Shown here in pieces: positions 50,966 through 62,905 of a stretch of 64,000 nucleotides of DNA. The first letter of the stretch is position 1; every line of letters starts with the position of its first letter. The stretch is from Epiperipatus broadwayi. Taxonomy: Eukaryota > Onychophora > Udeonychophora > Euonychophora > Peripatidae. The DNA is taken from contig JAQFVV010000442.1 of assembly GCA_028023455.1 (NCBI GenBank), forward strand, positions 200,001 through 264,000. The letters are read 5' to 3'. A program made the translations under genes and the position numbers. The notes under the pieces were generated by a model. That model saw only the letters and a list, made by a program, of their open reading frames with translations. It did no database searches and was not told the DNA's origin.

Positions 50966-51835
50966 GAAATGATGATCTGGACAAATAGAGATCATTTTTA
51001 ACTTTTTCACATGTATATAGTCATGTGTGATTGTTGTATATAATGGAGTATATAGCTGTAAGGAGCTTGAATGTCTGAGTTTAAATCCTTTCTAAACTAG
51101 ATATATTTGCAAATTAAGTTTAATGCACATTTTATAGCAAAAATAATTTAATTAATTATAAAGTAGATAACTCTTTTATTGTTTTGACATTTGTAAGATT
51201 AATAAAATTTGAAAACTTCACATAGACTTCTTAATGGAGTAAGCCAAAATATATACTGATTTCTGCTCCTTTGTTAACATCATTATCATCTAAAAACTCA
51301 AGAATAAATCAGAATTATGCAAAATTTGCTTTTATTTAATATGAATTCTAAATAGTGTACAGTATCAATTTTCCTGATAATTTTTTTTTTTTTATCAGTT
51401 AAGAATAGATAGATAGCATTTACTGAGAATATTGAAAATCTAATTGGGCTCAATAAGGGTTGATTCTAAGATTTGAATTTAGTCTTGCTACTAGGTACTT
51501 GCCCAATTATGTGACATTTTAAAGTTGAAAAGCATATATTTTGATAATCTTAATAATTATATTAAAATTTCTTCACTTGAGTAAAAACCAAATAAAATAT
51601 TAGGTACTGTTCATCATTAAAGAAGTGCTATTCTTTAATTATTAACTAGGCACAGCTTAGTTAAGAATATTTTTGAAGATAGATATTGCATAAAGACCAT
51701 GAGTCATGAAATAAGGAGTAAGCAAACTATTATAGAGATTAGCATAGACAATGTGGATTACAGAAATAATAAATGAATAAAAAGACACCAGTAAGTAAAA
51801 TAATAAGTAATTACTAAACAAAAATAATCCTCCAA

Positions 51836-52250
51836 CATTGTATATGTATTTAATGGATTGTGTTCTGTACATGAGGGGTCAGATTGACCTTTAGGTCAAC
51901 ATGGGTATGACAACAATCTCGGCCTAAGGGTGGCCTTTGAGTGTTCCATCATCAGATTTTCAATTGGATGGACAGTTGAAGAGTTGGAGTGTGGAGTACA
52001 TTGAAGCCTGTCCATTAAAGTAGGAGGATTTGCTATCTTAATATATATCTGAGCACTTGTAGCATATATGTGCAGAGATGGTAATCTGGACCAACTGATG
52101 ATTGCTGGTTTAGCATGAAATACTTATATTGGTGATTATTTATCTTTTCGACATATGTGTGTTCAGGTGTATCAGTGTTATGAGATAGTGTGGAGAGTGG
52201 TGGGTCATGTGAAAGTCTGTGCTTGTACCCTGTCTATTACATATATAGAC
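51836..52250 (+). repeat. Dispersed ~400-bp repeat, copy 3
   Basis: Collinear with 40640-41030: TCAACATGGGTATGACAACA, CATCAGATTTTCAATTGG, GAAGAGTTGGAGTGTGGAG, TATCTGAGCACTTGTA, AATCTGGACCAACTGATGAT. It is immediately followed by an RTE 3' end. Confidence 0.8.
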
Positions 52251-52287
52251 ACAGGTATATATAAGCCTGTGTATTTCATTTAGATAG

Positions 52288-52447
52288 TAAAAGACCCAGA
52301 AAGAGACCACATGTGAGATGGATGGATGAAATAAGAAAGTGTGCAGCGGTGATATGGAGAAGAGAAGCTAAAGATCGGAGAAGATGGATTAAACTTGGAG
52401 AGACCTTCATCCTGCAGTGGATTGATAATGGTTGATAATGATGATGA
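52288..52447 (+). mobile_element. Very young RTE LINE 3' end
   Basis: About 150 bp, from AAAGACCCAGAAAGAGACCA to GATTGATAATGGTTG and the (TGATGA) tail. Differs from 3110-3265 at only a handful of positions by my reading, whereas the other copies here are badly eroded. Encodes the last ~45 residues (RPRKRPHVRWMDEIRKCA.. to LQWIDNG) in an open frame. Severely 5'-truncated. Confidence 0.85.
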
Positions 52448-53934
52448 TTTCATCTACAACAATGTTATTATTGTAAAAGTAAAAAAAAAAACAATTAAAT
52501 GGTTTACTTCTTATAGTTCACAAGAACATTAAATACTAGAATTGTGGAAATAAGAATGGATTTTAAGTCCTAGATTCTGCCAATCTTTTATTGCACTAAA
52601 CCGCGCGTAGGATAATGTTATTATTAACTACTAAATATAAAGAAATGTGATTAAGTTTGTAAAAAAAAAAATTAATGAAGTAGATTAAAAATAGTCAAAA
52701 CCTATCTAAGTAAATAATAAAAATAATTGCATTAATGTATTTAATTCTGGTATATTTTAAGTCGAAGATTTCGAAGATAAGTAATTTTTTTATATATAAC
52801 ATCAATAAAATGATATCCAACAAAAAAAAATTGCATTAACAATAAAGCAAGACTAAACAGATGAAAGATTAAACGACAAGAAACTCATAAAAAGTATACA
52901 AAAATAAAGTAATATTCTGCAAATAGTCACATATTTTATTACTGAATATTAATAAATGCTACACAGGAATATGTTTGTGTTATAAAAAAAATAAAAAAAT
53001 CACCTTCACGAAGATATTTCAGACTTGATTTTTTTTCTGATTGTAATTCTATAAGCAGCAAACAGAATAAAAACAACTTAACCTGCTTTTCCTATCGAAA
53101 TACTTTCCCACAAAATAACAAATAAAACAGAGTTGCTTTTTAAACGAATCGGACAACTTATAATTTCTAGTTTGTTGTTTTTTTATTGATAACGTAAAGA
53201 TTATAGAATAAATACACTAACAAATAAAAAAAAATGTTGATTTATTTTTTTAAAATCCCATACTTATATTCAGATACAACATAATTATTATATAGGTGTG
53301 TGGAAGTAAGATGGGTATAATTATGTAATATATAACGAGGTACCACTTGTAAAACAAATATAAAATAATAATAATAATATATACTTCCATAAATTTCTTT
53401 TCTACTTAACCATGAAAAGCTGAAATATACAAGGATTGCTGCAAACTAGTGAAGTCTGAGGGGGCAACACTTTAAATCATATGAGTGATTAAAATTATTC
53501 ACACTTAGGAGAAAACAAAGAGGAATTTTCTTTATACCGATAAATCTTCCTTTCCAGCACTCTCCTTCTTCTGCATTTGTATACTCACCATCCATGGTTT
53601 AAACAATTCACAATTTGAAAAAATATTGAATAAAAACACAAAATTAAAAAATTCTTAAATATAAACTTCTAATTTCAAGAGCATAGACCCTATTAGAACA
53701 GCATCATGAATCGTCTTTCAGTTAGCTACATTTTTTTATCTTATCTATTTAGTATGTTTGGCTTTCCCTTTTTCTATTTATTAGGATATTCTCTTTTTCA
53801 TAACAACATTATTCTATTTTTGATTTAATATTTTTGTTGACATCTGAATGTGAACATTTTTTAAAATTAAAATTTTATCTTTATTGTTTAATCTCTATAT
53901 ATATGTATTTATATATTAAATTGAACATATTTCA

Positions 53935-53935
<1 letters not shown>
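52448..53935. other. AT-rich sequence, no firm gene
   Basis: One weak signal on the minus strand at 53589-53600: ACCATGG start context followed 7 nt later by GTGAGT. See the findings. Otherwise A/T runs only. Confidence 0.4.

Positions 53936-53974
<39 letters not shown>
53936..53974. repeat. (TA)n-(TG)n microsatellite
   Basis: TATATA changing to GTGTGT, adjoining the MITE at 53957-54260. Confidence 0.95.
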
Positions 53975-54260
53975 AAACAAAGGAAGTAAATAACCTTTCT
54001 TCAATCTATGAGTTAAAAGTACTCTAAATGTTGAACAAAGAATTAAGACTAGAATGAATCCACCTAGTCTTGGAACAGTCAGGTGGTTAATATATTAATT
54101 TCATTTTGAATTACCAACAATGTTGATGACTCTATGCTTATAAACATCAGAACTCCAGGATTAAATAGATTCATTCTATTCTTGATCCTTTGTTCAACAT
54201 TTAGAGTGCTTTCAGCCTAAAAAAGGATGATTTACTCCCTTTGTTTACATACAAACACAT
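53957..54260. mobile_element. MITE with ~95-bp terminal inverted repeats
   Basis: The left arm (GTAAACAAAGGAAGTAAATA .. CTCTAAATGTTGAACAAAG .. AGAATGAATC) is matched in reverse complement by 54166-54260 (GATTCATTCTATTCTTGATC .. CTTTGTTTACAT). The middle is about 105 bp. No coding capacity. A GA-repeat follows at 54270-54282. Confidence 0.85.
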
Positions 54261-54282
54261 AAAAGACATAAGAGAGAGAGAG

Positions 54283-55572
54283 TTTTATTGTACATACTAA
54301 TCTGTTTACTACAAAATTGTTATTTTCTAGACAGATGATGAATAGTAGCATAGGAACTGATATTATGATCCTATATGCCCCTATTTTACATTTAACATTT
54401 TAAGAATTTTTTTAGAAATTAAATGAGTTTTATATCAATTTTATTATACTGGTTTTTTTTTTTTATTATTATCTTCCACATTATTTGTTTTGGCCATCTT
54501 ATAAGAATATTGCATCAGTAATCACTTTAATTTTATTTTCTATATTTTTTTACAAACGACAATATTTTAGCTTGATATATAATAAAATATATCAGCAAAA
54601 AATTAAAAATAAAGCTATAATATTATTAGTCCATTAAAAAAATAGATTAATGATTTACTGTAGGATTGTCTTGATATCGGGTGAAAATTAAGAGAAGTTT
54701 ATGACATTTCAAATTTTCATATCTATATATGTTTCTTTCCTCACAATAAACTCATTTAAAAGCTTGAGTATTAACTAAAAATAGTGTCATCTTTTGGTTA
54801 AAAGTAGTATAGACAATGAACTATTATTTTAGCTTGAACAGCATATCTTAATTTGTTGTTGCCTTGGAAATATTGTGGCTTGAAATTTTCATTGGATTTT
54901 GAAAATGAAATTCCTATTTATTAAAATGTTTCATCATACAAACATATGTTGTAATTTAGTTTGTTTTCTTTTAAACTTAACCCTTAAAGATTATTTAATT
55001 GAATATTAGAATGTTCTATTATATGTTTACTTATGATTCAATATTTAACTCTCAATAAAAATAATCTTTTGATTAGTTACACATAAGTTCAAATTCTGTT
55101 TGGTACTCAAATAGTAGGTTGATCACAACAATTTCATTCAGTTAATCAAACTGAATTTTTTTTATTTTATTTTTGCTCTCTTAGCAAATCTTTAAATAAA
55201 GTTTCTATTAAAAATAATGTTTTTTTAATATTAATGACAGTTTATATTTTAAAGTCATTCTTCAAAGATTATTTCTAATGATAAGATTTTTTATTTAAAT
55301 AAAAAGACTGGACAAACTTGATAATTTAGTTGTCACTGCTATAGAATTCAAAAACTCTATAGCTATTTGAACTATTTGACTCATGCAAGACCGAAGTATT
55401 GATCAATTGTAGTCTTTATTATAATTAATCTTTTTTCTTTCTATAAGCAAACATCCAAAAATATTCTTGAGTTTATTAAAATTAATTAATTGTGACAATC
55501 ATTTTACTATACTGTTAGTGAATAGTGTTGAAATGATATATATATAACAAAATAAAATGATATGAATAGTCA
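54283..55572. other. AT-rich sequence, no gene seen
   Basis: No exon or repeat family recognised. Confidence 0.55.
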
Positions 55573-56424
55573 GTCAAAATAAGAGTCAGAGATCAATTCA
55601 AAGATCACGTGACACTATCTCTTAAGCTTGTAAGTTATAAACAGTGAGGATTGCCAATTCCTCTACAAGCTTTATGATAAATGCTTACCCAGAGCCAGCA
55701 CTTAAAATATCTCTGTCAGGAACCCCTCCCCAAACCCCAGACCATGGTTTCATGCTTTGGCACTCCTCAGAGAGGTGTCAGTGTAGGTTCAGACACTAGA
55801 TCTAAAAATACCAACCCAAAGTTAAGCACTTAGCTAAAAGTTATCTATTGAGTGGAAAATCTGAAAATTTCAGATATCTACATGTCTTCAAACCCAGCTA
55901 TCCAACTCAAATAGCTACATGGGGTTGATAGATCTTCAGCCATACCATATATTAGTAGTCATAGCAATATAAAATTGCATAAGACTTTTGGCAGAGACTA
56001 TAAATAGTCAAAATAAGAGTCAGAGATCAATTCAAAGATCACATGACACTATCTCTTAAGCTTGTAAGTTATAAACAGTGAGGATTGCCAATTCCTCTAC
56101 AAGCTTTATGATAAATGCTTAGCCAGAGACAGCACTTAAAATATCTCTGTCAGGAACCCCTCCCCAAACCCCTGACCATGGTTTCATGCTTTGGCACTCC
56201 TCAGAGAGGTGTCAGGGTAGGTTCAGACACTAGATCTAAAAATACCAACCCAAAGCTAAGCACTTAGCTAAAAGTTATCTATTGAGTGGAAAATCTGACA
56301 TTTTCAGACATCTACATGTCTTCAAACCCAGCTATCCAACTCAAATAGCTGTATGGGGCTGATAGATCTTCAGCCATACCATATATTAGTAGTCATAGCA
56401 ATATAAAAAATTGCATAAGCCTTT
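55573..56424 (+). repeat. 434-bp tandem duplication
   Basis: GTCAAAATAAGAGTCAGAGA starts both units, at 55573 and 56007. I count little more than a dozen differences over the ~415 aligned bases, so the duplication is recent. The unit has higher G+C than its surroundings (CAGGAACCCCTCCCCAAACC) and several short palindromes. No long frame and no recognised gene. Confidence 0.92.
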
Positions 56425-56440
56425 CTTTCAGCTTTTACAT

Positions 56441-56690
56441 AGGATGCAAAAAATGAACCAATTCCTCTACATGATACACATGTTTTTGGAATTTTTTTTC
56501 TTTCTATCAACTGCCTAGAAATTATCTGATTTCTATTTCAAGATTTAGTATGAAAATTATTTCGTGTTTGCAGCATTAATATTAGATGCAGTCATTTTCC
56601 TGATGTGGGACTCAGTTGTTCTTCAAGTCATTGACAAATGAGATTGTTTTCAAATGACCTACTTAGGGATTGGTTCAATTTTTGCATCAT
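56441..56690. mobile_element. 250-bp MITE
   Basis: The terminal inverted repeats AGGATGCAAAAAATGAACCA.. (56441-56466) and its partner at 56665-56690 match at about 23 of 26 positions. No coding capacity. It starts 17 bp after the 434-bp duplication. Confidence 0.75.
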
Positions 56691-56758
56691 AAATATTATA
56701 TGAATATTTATGAGTTCACATTATTCCAATTTATTCTATACTGACTTATCTATACATA

Positions 56759-56792
<34 letters not shown>

Positions 56793-57929
56793 GGTATAAA
56801 ATTTATTGAGAGTGAAGATCTCTCCAGCACTAAACAAATAACGTTAAAAATCTTGGAGAAACTAATATGTCTAATTGGCAATCAGACAAAAAGAGGCTTA
56901 CTTTGCCTGAAGACTAAAACTTACATGAGAAATAAGTTTGGACATTGTTATTATATATTATGATAATTTTAACATTTACAAAACTATAACTATAAAAATA
57001 AATACTTAATTAATCTGTTGGAAATATTAGGTTGGTTCTATTTTAATGAGACTTTATTTACAATTATAATAATTAGCATTTTATTCTCATAGTTAGTGTT
57101 GTCTAAACTTGTTTCCCATATAAGTTCTTGGGAATTCACACAATAATTTTTGGCAATTAAAAATTGTATTTCTCACATATATTTTCACATTCACCATGTT
57201 ATTCTCATAACTATATGTTTTTAGTATTACATTTATATGAGCTGCAAATCATTAAACCCTTCATGTTTGTGTTATTCTTAATGTTATCTTTCTATAATCA
57301 GTTGCATAAAATTCAAAATTAAATAAAAGCATTGAATATAAATTCTTTAGTAAACATTATCAAAATTCACCAGAATTGCTTTATTATTTACACTCCATTT
57401 CATAATTATCTACTTTTAAACTTACAATCAATACATATCCATTTCTTTATAAACATTGTTATATGTTTTAAGTTTATTTCATTCTGCTACAAGCCTCTGT
57501 TGAAATTGCACAGAGTTTTATTAACATTAAAATTAATGTAAAATGAAAAAATGAAAGTTATATCTTCTCATTATTGTTAAATTAATTCTCTTTTCTTTTT
57601 ATAAATATTCTATGTTTATGTTTGTCTATTCAATTCATCTTTATTATTTATTTTTATTCAGAAAGATTCCCATGTAATCATTTGGTCTTTTAAATGTTTT
57701 GAAATTTTGCCTATTTATTTAATTATTCTTCACTGTTTCATTAAACAACCTTATCATCATCATCATTATTATTATTATTATCATTATTAGTAGAATTAAA
57801 TAAATGGTTGCCAATAATTAATAAGTTGCTATTATATGCCAAATTATATATCCTGCATAAATTCTTCAATTACCTATAAAATTTGATTCTCTATTTGATG
57901 AAGCAATATCCATAAATTAGTTAAATAAA
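56691..57929. other. AT-rich sequence with microsatellites
   Basis: (CA)n-(TA)n at 56761-56791 and (CAT)n-(TTA)n at 57753-57790. No gene seen; the frame 57332-57541 lacks motifs. Confidence 0.6.
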
Positions 57930-58055
57930 TAAATTGCTTTATTGCTCAGAAATTTATAAAAAGATTGAGTGCCAGAAGTTTCTAAACTGGAATCAATCTG
58001 AGATTATAATCCAGAGCTCTAGCACTACACATGATTACGAATTACTTGAATAAAC
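57930..58055 (-). mobile_element. tRNA-derived SINE
   Basis: Minus strand: GTGTAGTGCTAGAGCTC head, CAGATTGATTCCAG B-box, then the family end TTTCTGAGCAATAAAG. The best-preserved head of the three copies of this family in the window. Confidence 0.6.
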
Positions 58056-58370
58056 TATTAGCAAATAATTGTTTGGAAACTACATTAGAAATATATTTAT
58101 TCTAATCATTCACCATTGAAAGTGTTTGTTTGTAATTTAATATATAATAGAGAATAAAAAATGAGTTTAATAAAAATTATATATTATCTTAATATGCCAT
58201 AACTTATGTATTTTTGATTAATTATTATTTAAAAACCCAATCAGAAAGAAATTGTTATTGATTTTTTTTGCATAGCTTAGAATATACTAGAAAAAAGTTT
58301 TCTGTAGAGTGTGTAAATAAAATTTCAGTGTGGAAGATAATTCAATTTTTAGTTTAAAAGATTGTATACA

Positions 58371-58412
58371 AACATCATCATCGTCATCATAATTATTATT
58401 AGCAACAGCAGC

Positions 58413-58465
<53 letters not shown>

Positions 58466-58626
58466 CAGCAGCAGTACTAGCAGCAATAATAGTAGTAAGT
58501 AGAGAAGAAAAAATAGGAGTAATAGTAGTAGTAGTAGTAGTAGTAGTAGTAGCAGCAGCAGCAATACTAGTAGTAGCAATAGCAGCAGCAGTAATAGCAG
58601 TAATAGTAATAGTAGTAGTAATAGTA
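58371..58626. repeat. Compound (AGT/AGC/AAT) trinucleotide array
   Basis: Imperfect trinucleotide repeats, mainly AGT with AGC and AAT blocks, broken once by AGAGAAGAAAAAATAGG. The poly-Leu frame across it is an artefact. Confidence 0.95.
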
Positions 58627-58956
58627 GGTCACTAAGTAATGCTTTCCTGAGTAGATGGGTATCATTTCAGCTCTTGTTAAACTGGAATATTTAGGCTGAT
58701 TTACTTATAAAAAAGTGAAAATTATATCAATGGATAGAACTAATTTTAATTTAAAAGGTAAATTCTTATCAGAGCTAAATTTAAACATTAAAATAGTATT
58801 GACATTTCTGATTTTAAATTTTTTACTTTTCAAAATGTCGAATATTTTTTTAAAGCTGAAGCTCTTTCTATTATTAACCTTAGTATTTTGAAAAAAATAT
58901 ACTTTTTTACAAAAATTTAAGCTTATGGATAAGATCACTATTAATCTTTTGTTAAA

Positions 58957-60560
58957 ATGAAAGCTGTGTGCAGTATGTCTATTACTCTGTCTGAAACCAT
59001 TCAAACTAAAATCTGTTTTGCTGTAAATTATGATAAGATTATTGAAGATAAATCAGATGGTAGAAATACTAATTTAATTTATGGCAAGGTAAATCTTAAT
59101 CAGTCTAATGACTTAATTTCTGAAGAAGTGCAAGATTCTAAGCATACATATGCAAATAGTTGTTGTTGTTTTTTTAAAAAAAAGAGTAACAATTATAAAG
59201 AATTTGAAATGATCAGATTGAATCAGCAAAATATTAATATTTTTAATGCAGACAATATAAATAAAATAAAATATCAGATCTAAATGAACTCAATTCCAAT
59301 GAAATGAGTACTGAAGAGTACAAAAATATAACTCACAGACTTAATTTAACAATACCAATGTTAGTACTGAAAACTTTTCAAAAATTTAAGGGTGATAAGA
59401 CTATGATTTTATCTGTAGCAAATTCTAACATATGACTAATAAAATTTTCCCACAGATGATCATTCTACTAACTGGAAAGAATCTGTGGAATGTGTTATAT
59501 AAAATTTTAGACCATACAAATAACTGTTACCTAATTAATAGAGTGCCACAACAGAGTGAAGAAAAATATTTCTTAAAAATATATTCAATTTTTAAATGGA
59601 AAAATAATTTGTTATATTGATATTTAAAAAAGCACTATCTTGGAAAGTCAAAGTAAAAACTGCCACGAAGACTATACAGAACAAGATTTGCAATCTGTCC
59701 TCAACAATTGTGGCAAAGTCTCCAAATTCAAGTACCTATTAGAAAAGAGAGAGACTGTATCTGTTCTAACAAACAGAACAGTATTCACTATTTCATTAAA
59801 AAAGAATGAAACCATTTGATATACACACATTGCATTTCCCTGATTTATCTCCTCTTATTATCACCTTTAAAGAAATACCATTTCAGTGTTTTTATTGCAA
59901 AGCCAGGAATCATCTAATGAAGTACCACAACCCACCAATATTTCAAGAACTCAATATCAGTTTATCTTAGAGTTTCTGTAATTATTTGTGAAACTCCACT
60001 AATGCCAAGTGATTTAGATAACCAATCATTTTTGGATGCAGAACTTTCTAATAAAATTATTCAACCAAATAGTTATCCTAATACCATATCCAATAAATAA
60101 AATTGTGACAAAGTGGATACCACATCTGATACAGAAACGGATGATAACATAGACTACAATTATATCATAACGCTCCCATCCAATGATAGAGGGTGAATCC
60201 AAAATTATCAAAATCAAAAAGAAATGTGCACCAAAGAGAAATAAGAAACTCATAATTACTACTATCAGCAATAAAAATTACTTGCTCTGCAGCCTCTTCA
60301 TTAGCATAAAATACAGAATCACAATTCCTAAGCATTAATGGACTAGACTTAGTTCAAATTCATTATTCTCTGTAATATGGAACAGCAGAATTTCATAGAT
60401 ATAGACAATATATACAAGTCCCTAACAGTAACCTCTATAAACAATTCCTTTAAATCAAAAATGGAAAATGATTTCCTCACCATAGATAAATTTAGCAAAG
60501 AAATAATTGAATCTTCAATTCAAACTTTAATCAGTTAGCCCTAGCCGTCTGAAGTCAAAC
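58957..60560 (+). pseudogene. Decayed ORF1/gag-like sequence (tentative)
   Basis: A chain of short plus-strand frames (58957-59283, 59432-59620 and stretches to about 60540) with ordinary amino-acid composition. They include a knuckle-like CFYCKARNHLMKYHNPP near 59890, where CxxCxxxxHxxxxH resembles the CCHC of retrotransposon ORF1/gag with the last Cys lost. Stops recur every 30-100 codons. No reverse transcriptase was found beside it. It could be the ORF1 of a LINE or an old host pseudogene; I do not recognise the family. Confidence 0.35.
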
Positions 60561-60606
60561 TACAAACAGTTCATATAAATCTAAAAGTTTTACAGTTGTA
60601 CTTCAT

Positions 60607-60664
60607 TGTGGTAATAATAATAATAAAAATGATGGTGATGATGATGATGATGGTAATAATAATA
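60607..60664. repeat. (AAT)n-(GAT)n microsatellite
   Basis: Short AAT and GATGAT blocks. The GAT part resembles an RTE tail, but no RTE coding precedes it. Confidence 0.85.
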
Positions 60665-61309
60665 CTCAGTTTGTTGATACATAACTCAATACACAAATTT
60701 CTTATATTATATTTTCTGAATACTTTACTATAACTCATAAATACTCCTTTTCTAAATAAAATCCTACTTTCTTTATTTTCTCTCTCTCCAACAAAGTTCA
60801 TGCACATTAAAATTACAGCAACCAAAGGTCAGGTGAATCAATTATCCTCAAAATTATTCACAATTAAAAATTATTTCACATAGTTTACAGCATACATCTT
60901 ACTCTTTATACACACAGCAAATACTAAAACAGATCTCTAAAATATCTTGGTAAGTTTAGATTTTTTAAACTATTTCACTCAAATATCTCTGCTAATGGAG
61001 TGGGAGTTAATTCATCACAAGTTGAAAGGTATTCACCTGGTACTAGCAATCTACCATCAAATATTCCAATTAATGGAACTATTTTACACATATATATAAA
61101 GTGATCATGATTTATCAAGTCTTAGGAATTTTATTCCATGAATGAGCTACAAAAATATGGAAATTTGACCAAAGTGACAGTCATATTTATTTGAAGATTA
61201 TAACCTACTTAACATTTATTATATACTTGTTGGTAGAACTTCTCTTCACAAAGAAAAATTGTCATGTTGGAAAAAACTCTAAAAGCAGAATTACTATTAT
61301 ACTTTATGT

Positions 61310-61790
61310 CAATTATGTCAGAAGCATCATAAAAATGCACATGGAATGCTATGCAAGCCAATAAAGTTTAAATGATCACAGATATTTTTTGCTATTTTTA
61401 TGCTCCTAAAATATAAGTATGAGTGGGAAACAGAAACATTCATCTCTTTGTGGACAATTGTGATATGCATTCAAAAGATACAGGGTTTCTTTAAAAATGT
61501 GAAAGTGATTCAATTCTCGATAAATTGTATAAGTGTACTCTAGCTCCTTAGTTTAGGAATAATAAGGTTTTATGTACTTTGATAGGAAACACTTCACAAA
61601 ACTGCTATTTGCTTAGTAAAGATATAAAAAAAAGTAATATAATGGGGAAAAAAATATTATATGGTGGTAATCTGAATTCATCAACAGAGCTGGTTATGCT
61701 TGTGACCATCTTCAGCAATAGTTACACATTAACCAATAATGACATCTTTAAGAAAGCTAGAAAAAAAATGGAACAGTATGAACAAAAATA
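61310..61790 (+). pseudogene. Unidentified coding remnant
   Basis: CQLCQKHHKNAHGMLCK near 61317-61370 is a Cys/His-rich, possibly zinc-binding segment in frame. The 70-codon frame at 61579 (NTSQNCYLLSKDIKKSN.., .. IFKKARKKMEQYEQK) follows. The two are in different frames with stops between. I cannot assign a family. Confidence 0.25.
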
Positions 61791-61799
61791 AATTTAAGG

Positions 61800-62815
61800 A
61801 TTATATCTTTAAACTGCCATGTGGTATCCATTGAGGTAAAATAGAGGAAAACTATGTGGGGAAAAAAAAACAGGCATAAAATTGGGTCAATCTGTGTTAA
61901 GATTCATAAGATACTGATGAAAATAAGTTTTTTTTATGCCCACAGCGCTCAATGACAATGATTATAAAAATAGCCTAGACGTAGATACTTTGAACTAAGA
62001 CATAGCGTCTGCATCAAACCAATGCCAATAAACAAGGTTTTTTTTCTTCTATAAATACTGCCTATAATTTTATTTTATTTATAACATTATATGTACTACA
62101 TGTAGATAAATATAACGTTTTAAAAATACCATGTACACATAATAGATATGAAATGTTTATATTTTAAATACATTTTAGCAGTAAATTTTTTCCAAGTGTA
62201 CTATTATTATTTTGTTATATATATCTAATGTTTATAATCCCTGGAAAAATAGTAGATAAAAATTTCACTGCAGTTGCTTTTTTTTTTTTTTTTAGAAAAA
62301 AAAAAAAAATTATATACCCTTCCCCTCCACCACTACCCAACAACTGATTTGATTAAAACAAAAAGAAAAATTGTAGAATATTTTAGTCTAATAATATAAA
62401 TGAAAATACAGAAAAAACTTTTTTAAAATGATAAAATTATTAAATTTAATTTTAAAATAAATTTTAATATTCGAAACATTCTTTAATGTCTGATAATATA
62501 ATTTATAATATAAAAAAAAACTCTTTTTTTTTTTTTGCATATTATTAAATCATAAAATCAAATCAAATAGTATTTTCAATAAAAATAACGATAGACTTTT
62601 TTTTTCTTTCATTCAGATCAATAATAAATAACAAAAAGATGGCAGGAAATATCCTTAGTTTGACATGAGTTTTTTTTTTAATTTTAATTAAAATCCAATG
62701 CAGAAATAAACTTTTTAACAAGCTTTATTTATTTTTATATATATGCAAATATTTTTAAAAATATGTAAATATATGCTATAATATGTCAGTGCATATAAAT
62801 GGCTTTAATCATAGC
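61800..62815. other. AT-rich sequence, no gene seen
   Basis: Long T and A homopolymers (62280-62313, 62524-62537); otherwise nothing. Confidence 0.6.
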
Positions 62816-62819
62816 AGGT

Positions 62820-62905
62820 GTCATTTTGTAATGGTTAGTGCATCAGCCTTTAATACTTATAAGCTAGGATTCAAATTCAGGTCAAATAAAATTAAGATGT
62901 TTCCA
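62820..62905 (+). mobile_element. tRNA-like SINE head
   Basis: GTAATGGTTAGTGCATCAGC fits a tRNA A-box region and CTAGGATTCAAATTCAGG a B-box. The short A-rich body follows. No matching acceptor stem, so not a functional tRNA. Confidence 0.5.

Noticed and set aside
61310-61860. Third PLE or another GIY-YIG copy suggested by a YVGKKKQ-like stretch near 61850
   Set aside because: The stretch is short, the surrounding frames are broken, and none of the Cys/His or KEAMLI landmarks of the other two copies occur.
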